Part shown: one piece after another, positions 1-6,568 of the stretch
Numbering within the stretch: position 1 is the first letter of the stretch
Layout: each line of letters begins with the position of its first letter
Source of the DNA: an uncultured Cellvibrionales bacterium
GTDB lineage: Bacteria; Pseudomonadota; Gammaproteobacteria; Pseudomonadales; UBA7434
Assembly (NCBI GenBank): GCA_937897785.1
Contig: CALCNB010000302.1
Coordinates: forward strand, 1 to 7,785
DNA: 7,785 bases
Reading direction: 5' to 3'
Notes under the pieces: generated by a model
Seen by the model: the letters and a program-made list of their open reading frames with translations, nothing else
What the model was told of the DNA's origin: nothing
Databases searched by the model: none
Translations under genes and position numbers: made by a program

Positions 1-517
1 AAGCATCCGAGTTTTTCCAATAGCTAAATTTTAAAGTTAAATAATCAAATCCAGGTACATAGCGTTGTAGCATGGGAAAAAAACTACCCAATGCCCCAGC
101 CCCCACATCCCAAATAGAATATCCCCAAGAGGGGGCGTAGCCATCTTTGATGTCAATGGCCACTTGCACCACGGTGCTCAGGCCCCCGGCCCATAAATAA
201 GAAGGGGTTTCTGCTACGCCGCTCCATTGCAGGCCATCGCGAAAAAGTTCTGCGATTAAATAGCCACCATAGAAATGCCCTAATTTGTCTAGGTTGAGAG
301 CGTATTCAAAATCGTTTTCAAAATGAAAATCCTGGCCTTGTTCGTCCCACCAGCCATTTTTTAAAACCAGATAGTAAGAGCCTGCAAAACTAGTGGCCAC
401 AGCTGCACCGACTAGCGATAACTTTCCTAAATGCACCTCACTCGTGTCTGCAGAAGGTTTTACAGCTATTGGGTTGGAAAAGGTGAGGCTAATGAGAAGG
501 AACAAGTATTTGAACAT
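1..517 (-). CDS. DUF2279-family exported protein (3' end beyond window)
   Basis: An open frame starts at ATG (517-515) and runs off the left edge after 172 codons without a stop. The first 18 or so residues (MFKYLFLLISLTFSNPIA) look like a signal peptide, with a lysine then a hydrophobic core, so the product is probably exported. A second hydrophobic stretch lies near residues 35-51. Motifs fit the DUF2279 (YfiM-like) family: an LDKLGH block at 76-81 followed by FYGGY, then D-I-K-D-G at 122-126, WGYSIWD near 131-137, and a late KFSYW at 163-167. Members are predicted periplasmic or envelope proteins of unknown biochemical role, so no function is assigned. The start has only a weak, rather distant AGGA upstream. 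The gene diverges from the HAD gene. Its motif style resembles Bacteroidota or Fibrobacterota members more than the Gammaproteobacteria suggested by the rest of the window; this is an impression without a database search. Confidence 0.7.
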   Translation of the reverse strand, partial: MFKYLFLLISLTFSNPIAVKPSADTSEVHLGKLSLVGAAVATSFAGSYYLVLKNGWWDEQGQDFHFENDFEYALNLDKLGHFYGGYLIAELFRDGLQWSGVAETPSYLWAGGLSTVVQVAIDIKDGYAPSWGYSIWDVGAGALGSFFPMLQRYVPGFDYLTLKFSYWKNSDA

Positions 518-571
518 GGGCTAAATTTAGTATCCTAAAACCTAAAATTTATGGAATTCTTGAATTAGATT

Positions 572-577
572 TATAAT
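572..577 (+). promoter_or_regulatory. Candidate -10 box for the HAD gene
   Basis: A perfect TATAAT lies in the 81-base gap between the divergent DUF2279 and HAD genes. No convincing -35 is found 16-18 bases upstream (TTATGG at 549-554 is poor), so it may be a chance match in AT-rich DNA. If used, transcription would begin near 584. That excludes the TTG at 581 as a start codon and favours GTG at 599. Confidence 0.3.
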
Positions 578-598
578 AGCTTGGAAAATGGACTAATT

Positions 599-1222
599 GT
601 GAAGCCTTGGATATTATTTGATTTTAATGGAACCTTATTGGATGATTTAGACCGTGGTTTTATGGCTTTGCAAAGTCTTCGCAAAAAATCTGGGTTAGCT
701 CCTATTACTTTTGATTGGTATCGAGACCATTTTACCTTCCCTATGGAAGGCTTCTATCGCCAAATGGGCTTTGATTTTTCTACCAGAAGCTACCAAGAAT
801 TGACGGAGGATTTTGTAGAAGCTTACCACAATTCCCCAGACCCCTTTGCTTTGTTCCCAGATGTTGTGGAAGTGCTAGTAGGCCTTTCTGACCACTATCA
901 ACTCGGCGTATTGTCTGCCTATCAGCACAAACGTCTTGAACAAAGGTTAGATGAGTTAGAAGTAAGCTCATTCTTCGCCAAAATAATGGGTATCAGTGAT
1001 GATTTAGCGGGGAGTAAAACTCACCTTTTAGAGGACTTTTTAAAACAGACCGAAAGCAAACCTCAACATGTGGTTTTAATTGGGGACACCTTACACGATT
1101 GGGAGGTGGCGCAAAGTTACAAAGTCAACAGTCTATTGGTAGAAAGTGGCCACCAAAGTTTTACCCTCGCCGGTGCGCATCTCAGCGATCCGCCCCTCAT
1201 GAAGTGCAATACCTCCCAGTAA
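599..1222 (+). CDS. HAD-superfamily phosphatase, C-terminus replaced at a junction
   Basis: This is a haloacid dehalogenase-type hydrolase, probably a small-molecule phosphatase of the phosphoglycolate phosphatase/beta-phosphoglucomutase type; its substrate cannot be told. From GTG at 599, motif I is FDFNGTLLDD with nucleophile Asp8, but Asn10 replaces the usual second Asp. A small helical cap follows (about 15-80), then motif II Ser106 (VLSAYQ), motif III Lys140 and motif IV IGDTLHD with Asp163 and Asp167. A TTG at 581 would add six residues, but it has no ribosome binding site and overlaps a candidate promoter; TGGA at 589-592 serves 599 weakly. HAD similarity holds to VESGHQS (residue 187, base 1159). 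The last 20 residues are antisense translation of secA and end at TAA 1220-1222. The native protein should carry a different tail of roughly 15-25 residues. The catalytic core is complete, so the protein might still fold if this sequence is real. Confidence 0.75.
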   Translation: MKPWILFDFNGTLLDDLDRGFMALQSLRKKSGLAPITFDWYRDHFTFPMEGFYRQMGFDFSTRSYQELTEDFVEAYHNSPDPFALFPDVVEVLVGLSDHYQLGVLSAYQHKRLEQRLDELEVSSFFAKIMGISDDLAGSKTHLLEDFLKQTESKPQHVVLIGDTLHDWEVAQSYKVNSLLVESGHQSFTLAGAHLSDPPLMKCNTSQ

Positions 1223-1483
1223 CTGCACATCAAAATGGCGCATACCCAGGCTTCTAGCGCCGGCCTCTCTGACGGTAGCAAATGCTTCAGGGATTAACTT
1301 ATCGATGCTTTTGCCGTTTGACACTGCCAGCTTAAACTCGGCCGTTTTTGCTAATAACTCAGCATCTGATAAAGCGCGATACTCCTCCTCTAAAGCGCTG
1401 ACTTTAGCCACCGTCTTCGACATTCGTTTCAGTTCTCGATCATTACGCGAACCAAATATTTTTTTAAATGTTTTAACAATCAT
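1133..1483 (-). pseudogene. secA: SecA preprotein translocase ATPase, N-terminal fragment
   Basis: SecA is the cytosolic ATPase that pushes unfolded preproteins through the SecYEG channel. Only residues 1-113 of a protein usually near 900 residues are present. They match the E. coli N-terminus: a KIFGSRNDR start that includes the basic amphipathic membrane- and SecY-binding helix, LSD.EL.AKTAEF, LIPEAFA.VREA, the adenine-contacting GMRHFDVQLLGG (80-91), and Walker A MRTGEGKTL (102-110). After VAT the family continues with LPAYLNAL-type sequence, but here the frame reads F-Y-Q and stops at 1133-1135. DEAD, preprotein crosslinking, wing, scaffold and zinc domains are all missing, so this fragment cannot hydrolyse ATP or translocate. 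The loss coincides with the junction at 1145-1160 and is more likely a chimera than decay: the remaining codons are intact and conserved. The start ATG (1483-1481) is preceded by only a weak purine run. The gene follows the M23 gene in the same direction, 263 bases away. Confidence 0.9.
1145..1160. other. Breakpoint joining HAD gene to secA (probable chimera)
   Basis: On the plus strand these bases encode S-G-H-Q-S of the HAD protein. On the minus strand they encode K-T-L-V-A-T, the expected SecA sequence after Walker A. To the left SecA homology is lost, and its frame hits TAG after F-Y-Q. To the right HAD homology is lost. The shared segment is therefore about 15 bases of microhomology. It contains TGGCCA (1147-1152), a six-base palindrome. 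No terminal inverted repeats, direct duplications or transposase lie next to it. A template-switch, assembly or ligation chimera explains this best; a real deletion or inversion is possible. Confidence 0.75.
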
Positions 1484-1746
1484 AACGGCGCTATCGTCTC
1501 ATCTATTCTGCTGGTTTATTACCCGCTAACCGTTGCAACTCGACATTTTTTTAAGCTGGCTATCGAGTGCGCCTTCCTCATCAATAAGAATATTTTTGAT
1601 GGATAAAATGCGATGCAACAAAGCATTTAAGCATAGCACGTAAACACCGTGTTTTGGCTGTGCTAGAGAGGCAAATAAGACACAAGAATGGGTTGAATTT
1701 GCGAATTAACTGATCGTGAAGACTAGATTATTAGTACCAAAGGTGA
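1484..1746 (-). promoter_or_regulatory. secA upstream region with candidate promoter
   Basis: This 263-base gap lies between the M23 gene stop and the secA start. On the minus strand an extended -10 (TGC plus TATGCT, at plus-strand 1630-1638) could start transcription near 1623, giving a leader of about 140 bases; no good -35 accompanies it. An odd palindrome AAACAC-C-GTGTTT (1642-1654) sits just upstream, flanked by TAGCAC (1634-1639) and GTGCTA (1660-1665), so the candidate -10 lies beside or within nested inverted repeats. In E. coli this position holds secM, whose stalling controls secA. No secM-like signal-peptide ORF or arrest peptide is visible here. A 59-codon start-less frame (1526-1708) is not convincing as a gene. 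Confidence 0.3.
1535..1570 (-). promoter_or_regulatory. Candidate hairpin in the secA leader
   Basis: Read on the minus strand, GCACTCGA (1570-1563) pairs with TCGAGTTGC (1543-1535) with a single bulged T, closing a loop of about 19 bases that includes a run of seven A. The stem would form in the mRNA about 50-90 bases before the secA start. It could be a leader regulatory structure or chance. It is not a classic terminator because no U-run follows the stem. Confidence 0.3.
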
Positions 1747-2688
1747 CTACAGGCTGGCACGGTAAATATACCGCTCAGGATTGACCGATTTTCCGTTTCG
1801 TAGCACCTCAAAATGGACATGGGGTCCCGTCGAACGACCACTACTACCCATTAAGGCTATGACCTGGCCCTTTTCGACAATATCACCCACTTTGACTGTC
1901 AACGAATGATTGTGCGCATAGCGCGTCACATAACCGTTGCCGTGGTTCAATTCGACCATCTTGCCATAGCCTGAGCGAGAGCTCGCGTCAGTAACAATAC
2001 CACCCGCAACCGCAATCACATCAGAACCTTCTGCGCCAGCAAAGTCAACGCCATCATGCCAGGCTTTATGTCCGCTAAAGGGGTCAATCCGATGGCCATA
2101 GGATGATGACATCCAACCTTTTTTAATCGGTTTACCTGCAACAAAAGCTTCAAGACGCAACTCTTTAGCTGCCAATTGCTTGTCGAGTAAGGTTAATTCT
2201 TGCTCACTTTTTTCAACGTGAGCATTCAATTCTGCCAGCAGTTTTGTTAACGGCAAATCATTGTTGATAGCAATTAAATCGCCATTAACCGCTTCAACTT
2301 TCGGGCCACCCAAGGCTGGCCGTAAACTAAAATCAAATTCGCCATCGTCTAATTGAGCCTTAGTGGCAATTTGCTCGCCTAGCGCATCTAATCGTATTAT
2401 CCGGGCTTCTAACTCAGCGACTTGAAGAGTGATACCAGAAAGCTCATCAATAATCTGCGTTTGAGCTTGATTAACCAGTGATTCTTGCTGGCTTAATTGT
2501 GCCCGCCATTGCGATAACATCTGCTGGCCAAGCTCACTGCGCTCTGAGACACTTAAAAGCCAGACGAGGCCGGCACCTGCCATAAAAGGCAACAACAACG
2601 CCATTAGGCATATCGCCTTGTGGGCGAACTTGGCACTATCTAAGGTCGTTGATTCAGCCGCAGGACCGGGCAAAAAAATTAACTTCAT
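1747..2688 (-). CDS. M23 (LytM-type) metallopeptidase, membrane-anchored
   Basis: This is a probable periplasmic zinc endopeptidase acting on peptidoglycan cross-bridges, anchored in the inner membrane. Using ATG at 2688 (313 residues) there is a short cytoplasmic N-terminus (MKLIFLPGPA), one membrane helix at about 25-46, then a long segment with coiled-coil character (about 50-110 and 150-182). The M23 domain runs from about 190 to 307. Active-site residues are complete: zinc ligands His211 and Asp215 (HDGVD) and His292, with His259 (RYAHN) and His290 (PHVHFE) as catalytic partners. It is therefore predicted active, unlike degenerate EnvC- or NlpD-type activators, although regulation of amidases cannot be excluded. 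A TTG at 2703 would add five residues, but MKLIFLPG fits neighbouring families better and GAGA lies close upstream of 2688. It lies between lpxC and secA, as in many environmental Gammaproteobacteria. There is no room for the DUF721 gene that sits after lpxC in Pseudomonas-like genomes. Confidence 0.9.
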   Translation of the reverse strand: MKLIFLPGPAAESTTLDSAKFAHKAICLMALLLPFMAGAGLVWLLSVSERSELGQQMLSQWRAQLSQQESLVNQAQTQIIDELSGITLQVAELEARIIRLDALGEQIATKAQLDDGEFDFSLRPALGGPKVEAVNGDLIAINNDLPLTKLLAELNAHVEKSEQELTLLDKQLAAKELRLEAFVAGKPIKKGWMSSSYGHRIDPFSGHKAWHDGVDFAGAEGSDVIAVAGGIVTDASSRSGYGKMVELNHGNGYVTRYAHNHSLTVKVGDIVEKGQVIALMGSSGRSTGPHVHFEVLRNGKSVNPERYIYRASL

Positions 2689-2713
2689 TGAGTATCTCAA
2701 CAAAAAGACGGAG

Positions 2714-2730
2714 TGGTTAAATTTTAACCA
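2714..2730. repeat. Perfect 17-base palindrome (possible operator)
   Basis: TGGTTAAA-T-TTTAACCA is a perfect inverted repeat with 8-base arms around one base. It lies about 8-24 bases after the predicted M23 transcription start and 25 bases before its ATG, a position where a dimeric repressor could bind. An RNA hairpin is less likely because the loop would be too tight without opening pairs. No regulator can be named. Confidence 0.4.
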
Positions 2731-2744
2731 GTTATCATGTTAGA

Positions 2745-2772
2745 AAAATAACAGAATTTTACCTTTTTGCAA
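2745..2772 (-). promoter_or_regulatory. Candidate sigma70 promoter for the M23 gene
   Basis: On the minus strand TTGCAA (2772-2767) is followed after 16 bases by TATTTT (2750-2745), preceded by TG one base away as in an extended -10. Transcription would begin near 2738, about 50 bases before the ATG at 2688. The surrounding 220-base gap after lpxC is very AT-rich, so other matches are possible. Confidence 0.4.
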
Positions 2773-2908
2773 AGAATTTTTATTGCTTTCGGCAAGAAAT
2801 CTAACTTTTTCAACAAAAAGGATATTTTTTAAGTACACTAGAAAAAATAACTATCTTTATGATTTTATTATACTTTCTTAGATGATACGGCGTGTGATTT
2901 GCGAGCTA

Positions 2909-3820
2909 TCAAACCGCCATAACAGGAGAGGCAAAAGTAATCGGTGACTTTTCTGTATCTTCAAATGTCACGACTTCCCAAGCGTCTTGTTGCGCCATTA
3001 AGGCCCTTAGTAATTTATTATTCAGAGCATGTCCCGATTTATGGGCTCTAAATTCACCAATTAAGCTGTTACCAAGTAAGTAAAGATCACCGATCGCGTC
3101 CAAGACCTTATGGCGAACAAACTCATCTTCGTAGCGCAATCCATCTTCATTTAAAATACGGTAGTCATCGACCACGATAGCATTATCAACACTGCCACCT
3201 CGAGCAAGGCCTTTAGAGCGTAAATGCTCCATTTCATGCATAAAACCAAAAGTCCTAGCTCGACTCACTTCTCTGACAAATGAAGTAGAACAAAAATCCA
3301 CTTCTGCACATGCTGGGCGACCACGGAAAACAGGATGATCAAAATCGATAGTGAAGGTGACTTTAAAGCCGTTGCGGGGAAGAAAACTGGCAAATTTATC
3401 ATCTTCTTCAACCCGAATTTCTCGCTTAATACGAATAAACTTTTTAGCGACTGACTGCTCTTCGATACCCGCTGATTGCAGTAAGAACACAAAGGGACCG
3501 GCACTACCATCCATAATAGGGACTTCAGCCGCGCTCATTTCAACATAGGCGTTGTCGATACCCAAGCCAGCCATTGCTGAGAGCAGATGTTCAACAGTGG
3601 AAATACGTACGCCATCTTTGACGAGGGTAGTAGATAACGTTGTGTCGCCAACATTTTCAGCTGTCGCGGGTATTTCAACCACAGGATCTAAATCAACACG
3701 ACGAAAAACAATACCGGTATTTACCGCTGCTGGGCGCAGTGTCAGGTAAACTTTTTTACCTGAATGCAGGCCAACACCAGTCGCACGAATGCTATTCCTC
3801 AATGTTCTTTGTCGTATCAT
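2909..3820 (-). CDS. lpxC: UDP-3-O-acyl-GlcNAc deacetylase LpxC
   Basis: LpxC is a zinc-dependent cytosolic amidase that removes the acetyl group from UDP-3-O-(hydroxyacyl)-GlcNAc, the committed step of lipid A synthesis. The 303-residue length matches the E. coli enzyme (305). Recognised features are the IRATGVGLHSG start, STVEHLLSA with general base Glu77 and zinc ligand His78, RHKVLDAIGDL with zinc ligands His237 and Asp241, and HKSGHALNN with catalytic His264. These sit one residue before the E. coli numbering, so the alignment is nearly gap-free. ATG at 3820 is preceded by a good AGGTGAG ribosome binding site. The gene is 211 bases downstream of ftsZ, the usual place, and that gap contains a candidate promoter, so lpxC may be transcribed separately as well as from the dcw cluster. 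The C-terminus (SPITFASPVMAV) is slightly shorter than in E. coli; the tail in E. coli influences FtsH degradation, but conservation of that role here is not shown. Confidence 0.98.
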   Translation of the reverse strand: MIRQRTLRNSIRATGVGLHSGKKVYLTLRPAAVNTGIVFRRVDLDPVVEIPATAENVGDTTLSTTLVKDGVRISTVEHLLSAMAGLGIDNAYVEMSAAEVPIMDGSAGPFVFLLQSAGIEEQSVAKKFIRIKREIRVEEDDKFASFLPRNGFKVTFTIDFDHPVFRGRPACAEVDFCSTSFVREVSRARTFGFMHEMEHLRSKGLARGGSVDNAIVVDDYRILNEDGLRYEDEFVRHKVLDAIGDLYLLGNSLIGEFRAHKSGHALNNKLLRALMAQQDAWEVVTFEDTEKSPITFASPVMAV

Positions 3821-3933
3821 GGCTCACCTGATTATTCGATTATTTGATCGTTATTGGCCATCGTAGAATTACCAATAAAACTCGACCGTTTATTCTTCAG
3901 CCAATCGCGAATATTTCTCGATTTGGGGCGCGG

Positions 3934-3942
3934 ATCCTAGCA
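3934..3942 (-). promoter_or_regulatory. Candidate extended -10 upstream of lpxC
   Basis: Within the 211-base ftsZ-lpxC gap, the minus strand has TGC directly before TAGGAT, an extended -10 match. No strong -35 is seen 16-18 bases upstream (TAGCAA at best). The start would be near 3927, about 105 bases before lpxC. The rest of the gap shows no gene and no clear terminator. Confidence 0.35.
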
Positions 3943-4031
3943 GAACTTATCAGCATTTGCTAGCCAACAAATAATGATTTGCCTATCACAGATGCGCCCT
4001 AAAAATCAGTTAAACCATCATTAGAGAGCAA

Positions 4032-5246
4032 CTAATTAGCTTGGCGGCGCAAAAATGCTGGAATATCCAGCAAATCCAAATCCTTCGCTGCTGAATTTTC
4101 AACCGATTTAACATCTTTCTTCGAGTCTTCTGCCAATACTGCTGCCGGTTCTATAGCTCGCGTCACCGGGGTAGTTTCGACTTTATTCGCCTCATTTCTA
4201 AACGCCGTTGGTGTGTCATAATTGATCTGAGACCCACGACTCACGGGCCTCGAGCGCATATCGACTGGCTTTAAACGACCCGCAGAAGCACGTTCACCCA
4301 AGCCTGTTGCAACGACCGTCACTTTCAATTCATCGGTCATTTCTGGGTCAATTACGGTTCCGACCACGACAGTCGCGTTATCTGAGGCAAATTCCTCGAC
4401 AGTATCACCTACTTCGGCAAACTCACCCAAAGAAAGATCCATGCCAGCGGTAATATTTACTAAAATACCGCGCGCGCCTTGAAGGTTTACATCCTCTAAT
4501 AGCGGGCTTCGAATAGCCGCTTCTGCTGCCTCGCGGGCTCTTACCTCACCACGAGAAATCCCTGTACCCATCATCGCCATACCCATTTCTGACATTACTG
4601 TTCGAACATCGGCAAAATCCACATTGATCATGCCAGGACGGATAATTAAATCGGCTATTCCTTGTACAGCGCCCAATAATACATCATTGGCAGATTTAAA
4701 AGCATCGAGTAGGCTTGTATTTTTACCCATGACTGCCAACAGCTTCTCATTTGGAATAGTTATTAGTGAATCTACATGCTGCTGCAACTCACGAATACCG
4801 GCTTCTGCATGTTCTAGACGCTTCTTCCCTTCAAACTTAAACGGTCGAGTCACCACTGCAACGGTTAAAATACCCATCTCTCTTGCCACTTCGGCAATAA
4901 TAGGTGCGCCACCGGTTCCGGTTCCGCCACCCATCCCAGCAGTGATGAAGACCATATCTGCACCACCAATAATTTCAGCAATACGATCTCGATCTTCAAG
5001 TGCTGCTTGACGCCCGACATCGGGATTAGCACCTGCACCCAGTCCTTTTGTAATTGCGCTCCCCAACTGAAGGACAGTGTTAGCAGCCATATCGGCTAAC
5101 GCTTGCGAGTCGGTATTGGCACAGATAAATTCCACACCATCAATATTATTATTGATCATGTGCTTAACCGCATTACCGCCACCGCCGCCAACACCAACAA
5201 CTTTTATTACTGCATTTTGTGGCAAGCTATCAACTAGTTCGAACAT
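4032..5246 (-). CDS. ftsZ: Cell division GTPase FtsZ
   Basis: FtsZ is the tubulin-like GTPase that polymerises at midcell into the Z-ring and recruits the divisome. The protein has 404 residues, slightly longer than E. coli FtsZ (383). The GTP-binding half includes VGVGGGGGNAV (17-27), the tubulin signature GGGTGTG (106-112) and TRPFKFEG (133-140). The T7 synergy loop NVDFAD (208-213) supplies Asp210 and Asp213 to the neighbouring subunit. The globular domain ends near 317. A variable linker (about 318-390) leads to the conserved C-terminal peptide LDIPAFLRRQ, which binds FtsA and ZipA. All catalytic motifs are intact. ATG at 5246 has a strong GAGGGGGA ribosome binding site six bases upstream. 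ftsA ends 45 bases before, so the two are probably cotranscribed, with the strong site helping to raise FtsZ relative to FtsA. Confidence 0.99.
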   Translation of the reverse strand: MFELVDSLPQNAVIKVVGVGGGGGNAVKHMINNNIDGVEFICANTDSQALADMAANTVLQLGSAITKGLGAGANPDVGRQAALEDRDRIAEIIGGADMVFITAGMGGGTGTGGAPIIAEVAREMGILTVAVVTRPFKFEGKKRLEHAEAGIRELQQHVDSLITIPNEKLLAVMGKNTSLLDAFKSANDVLLGAVQGIADLIIRPGMINVDFADVRTVMSEMGMAMMGTGISRGEVRAREAAEAAIRSPLLEDVNLQGARGILVNITAGMDLSLGEFAEVGDTVEEFASDNATVVVGTVIDPEMTDELKVTVVATGLGERASAGRLKPVDMRSRPVSRGSQINYDTPTAFRNEANKVETTPVTRAIEPAAVLAEDSKKDVKSVENSAAKDLDLLDIPAFLRRQAN

Positions 5247-5252
5247 AATATT

Positions 5253-5260
5253 TCCCCCTC
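5253..5260 (-). promoter_or_regulatory. Strong ribosome binding site of ftsZ
   Basis: GAGGGGGA on the minus strand lies six bases before the ftsZ ATG. It is the most purine-rich Shine-Dalgarno sequence of the cluster and fits the need for FtsZ to be made in large excess over FtsA. Confidence 0.7.
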
Positions 5261-5291
5261 AGGAACTTTATAACTTTAAAATTAAATTAGA

Positions 5292-6527
5292 TTAAAAATT
5301 ATTTTTAAACCAAGCTTTTACTTTCGCTAATACATTATTTACCTGACCTGATGAACCTATACTTTGCGACTCATTGAGCTGTTTAAAACCATAGTGCAAC
5401 AACCCTACCCCAGTGGCATGAATAGGATTTTCAGCCACATCTTTAAGACCGGTAATACCAACGGGAGAACCTAGCCTTACTGGCACATGAAAGATCTCTT
5501 CGGTTAGCTCAACCATACCTTTCATTTTTGAAGAACCGCCAGTTAAAACAATACCGGCGGCTATCAAGTCTTCGTAACCACTTCGACGCAGCTCAGCCTG
5601 AACCAAGCCAAGCAATTCGACATAACGTTGCTCAACAATCTCAGCCAAGGACTGTCGTGATAAATCTCTGGGTGGCCTATCACCAACACTAGGGACTTTT
5701 ATTGTTTCATCAAGATCAGCAACAAACTGCGTAAGCGCACATGCATATCGAATCTTTATATCTTCGGCATATTGTGTCGGCGTGCGTAATGCCATAGCGA
5801 TATCATTAGTGACTTGATCCCCCGCAATTGGGATATTTGCGGTATGTCGAATAGCCCCCGCGGTAAATACCGCTATGTCAGTTGTGCCTCCACCAATATC
5901 AATCAAGCAAACACCGAGCTCACGCTCATCATCTGTTAACACTGAATAACTTGAAGCCAACTGCTCAAGAATAATATTCTCGACATGCAGGCCACAGCGC
6001 TCGATACATTTTTCAATATTTTGTGCTGCATTCACTGCGCATGTAACTAAATGGACTTTGGCTTCTAACCGAACACCAGACATACCCAATGGCTCTTTAA
6101 CCCCTTCCTGCGTATCAATTAGATAATCTTGCGGTAACACATGAAGGATTTTTTGATCCGCGGGGATAGCTACTGCTCGAGCAGCATCAATCACCCCATC
6201 GACATCAACCCGCATAACTTCACGCTCGCGAATAGCAACAATACCGTGTGAATTTAAACTCCGTATATGACTACCAGCAATTCCTGCATAGACAGAAAAA
6301 ATTTGGCAGCCCGCCATCAATTCAGCTTGCTCAACTGCTCGCTGAATTGACTGAACTGTTGACTCAATATTAACAACAACACCTTTTTTAAGTCCTTTTG
6401 AAGGGTTAGTTCCTAAACCAATGATTTCAATTTCACCCTCTTCATTTTCTTCGCCGACAATCGCTACTACTTTCGATGTGCCGATATCCAAGCCAACTAT
6501 GATTTTTCTTGCAGCAGGGTTAGACAT
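5292..6527 (-). CDS. ftsA: Actin-like cell division protein FtsA
   Basis: FtsA is the actin-fold ATPase that tethers FtsZ filaments to the inner membrane and signals to later divisome proteins. With ATG at 6527 it has 411 residues (E. coli 420). Visible parts are phosphate-1 GLDIGTSKV (12-20), the FtsA-specific 1C domain (about 84-162), phosphate-2 LIDIGGGTTDIAVF (208-221), adenosine-binding VLTGGSSKMKG (327-337), and a C-terminal amphipathic helix VLAKVKAWFKNNF (399-411) that should insert in the membrane. An in-frame ATG at 6560 would add eleven residues, but GGAGAG lies at ideal distance before 6527 and family members begin just ahead of the GLDIGTS motif, so the shorter start is chosen. 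It follows ftsQ after 41 bases counting from 6527 to the ftsQ stop at 6569, and precedes ftsZ by 45 bases. Confidence 0.98.
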   Translation of the reverse strand: MSNPAARKIIVGLDIGTSKVVAIVGEENEEGEIEIIGLGTNPSKGLKKGVVVNIESTVQSIQRAVEQAELMAGCQIFSVYAGIAGSHIRSLNSHGIVAIREREVMRVDVDGVIDAARAVAIPADQKILHVLPQDYLIDTQEGVKEPLGMSGVRLEAKVHLVTCAVNAAQNIEKCIERCGLHVENIILEQLASSYSVLTDDERELGVCLIDIGGGTTDIAVFTAGAIRHTANIPIAGDQVTNDIAMALRTPTQYAEDIKIRYACALTQFVADLDETIKVPSVGDRPPRDLSRQSLAEIVEQRYVELLGLVQAELRRSGYEDLIAAGIVLTGGSSKMKGMVELTEEIFHVPVRLGSPVGITGLKDVAENPIHATGVGLLHYGFKQLNESQSIGSSGQVNNVLAKVKAWFKNNF

Positions 6528-6532
6528 TTTTG

Positions 6533-6538
6533 CTCTCC
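6533..6538 (-). promoter_or_regulatory. Ribosome binding site deciding the ftsA start
   Basis: GGAGAG on the minus strand sits five bases before ATG 6527 (spacer CAAAA). The longer frame from ATG 6560 would bury this site in coding sequence and has no equally good site of its own, so 6527 is preferred. Confidence 0.75.
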
Positions 6539-6568
6539 AATTATTAATATAAAATCTCAAAAATGAGA

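Noticed and set aside
534..547. Tandem CCTAAAA repeat between the divergent genes
   Set aside because: Only two 7-base copies in AT-rich DNA; easily chance and no role can be supported.
1194..1222. HAD protein fused to a novel C-terminal peptide
   Set aside because: The extra 20 residues are simply the antisense of secA codons for GEGK and the sequence preceding it, so this is a by-product of the junction, not a designed fusion.
1305..1529. Plus-strand open frame antisense to the secA fragment
   Set aside because: It is antisense to conserved SecA codons and has no supporting start signal.
1526..1708. A 59-codon minus-strand open stretch between the M23 gene and secA, ending in ...QLKKMSSCNG
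   Set aside because: It has no ATG except near its end, no good ribosome binding site before possible GTG or TTG starts, no signal peptide or SecM-like arrest motif, and no family I recognise. It is probably chance.
2825..2860. A/T-rich inverted repeat after lpxC as a terminator
   Set aside because: The stem is only A-T pairs around an 11-base loop without a GC-rich part, so it does not support an intrinsic terminator call.
3265..3831. Several short open frames on both strands overlapping lpxC
   Set aside because: All overlap the fully supported lpxC coding frame, lack ribosome binding sites and show no domain.
4624..5010. Long open frame on the plus strand inside ftsZ (128 codons)
   Set aside because: It lies exactly antisense to a strongly conserved ftsZ region and its translation is low-complexity (Pro/Ser/Ile-rich); a shadow of ftsZ codons.
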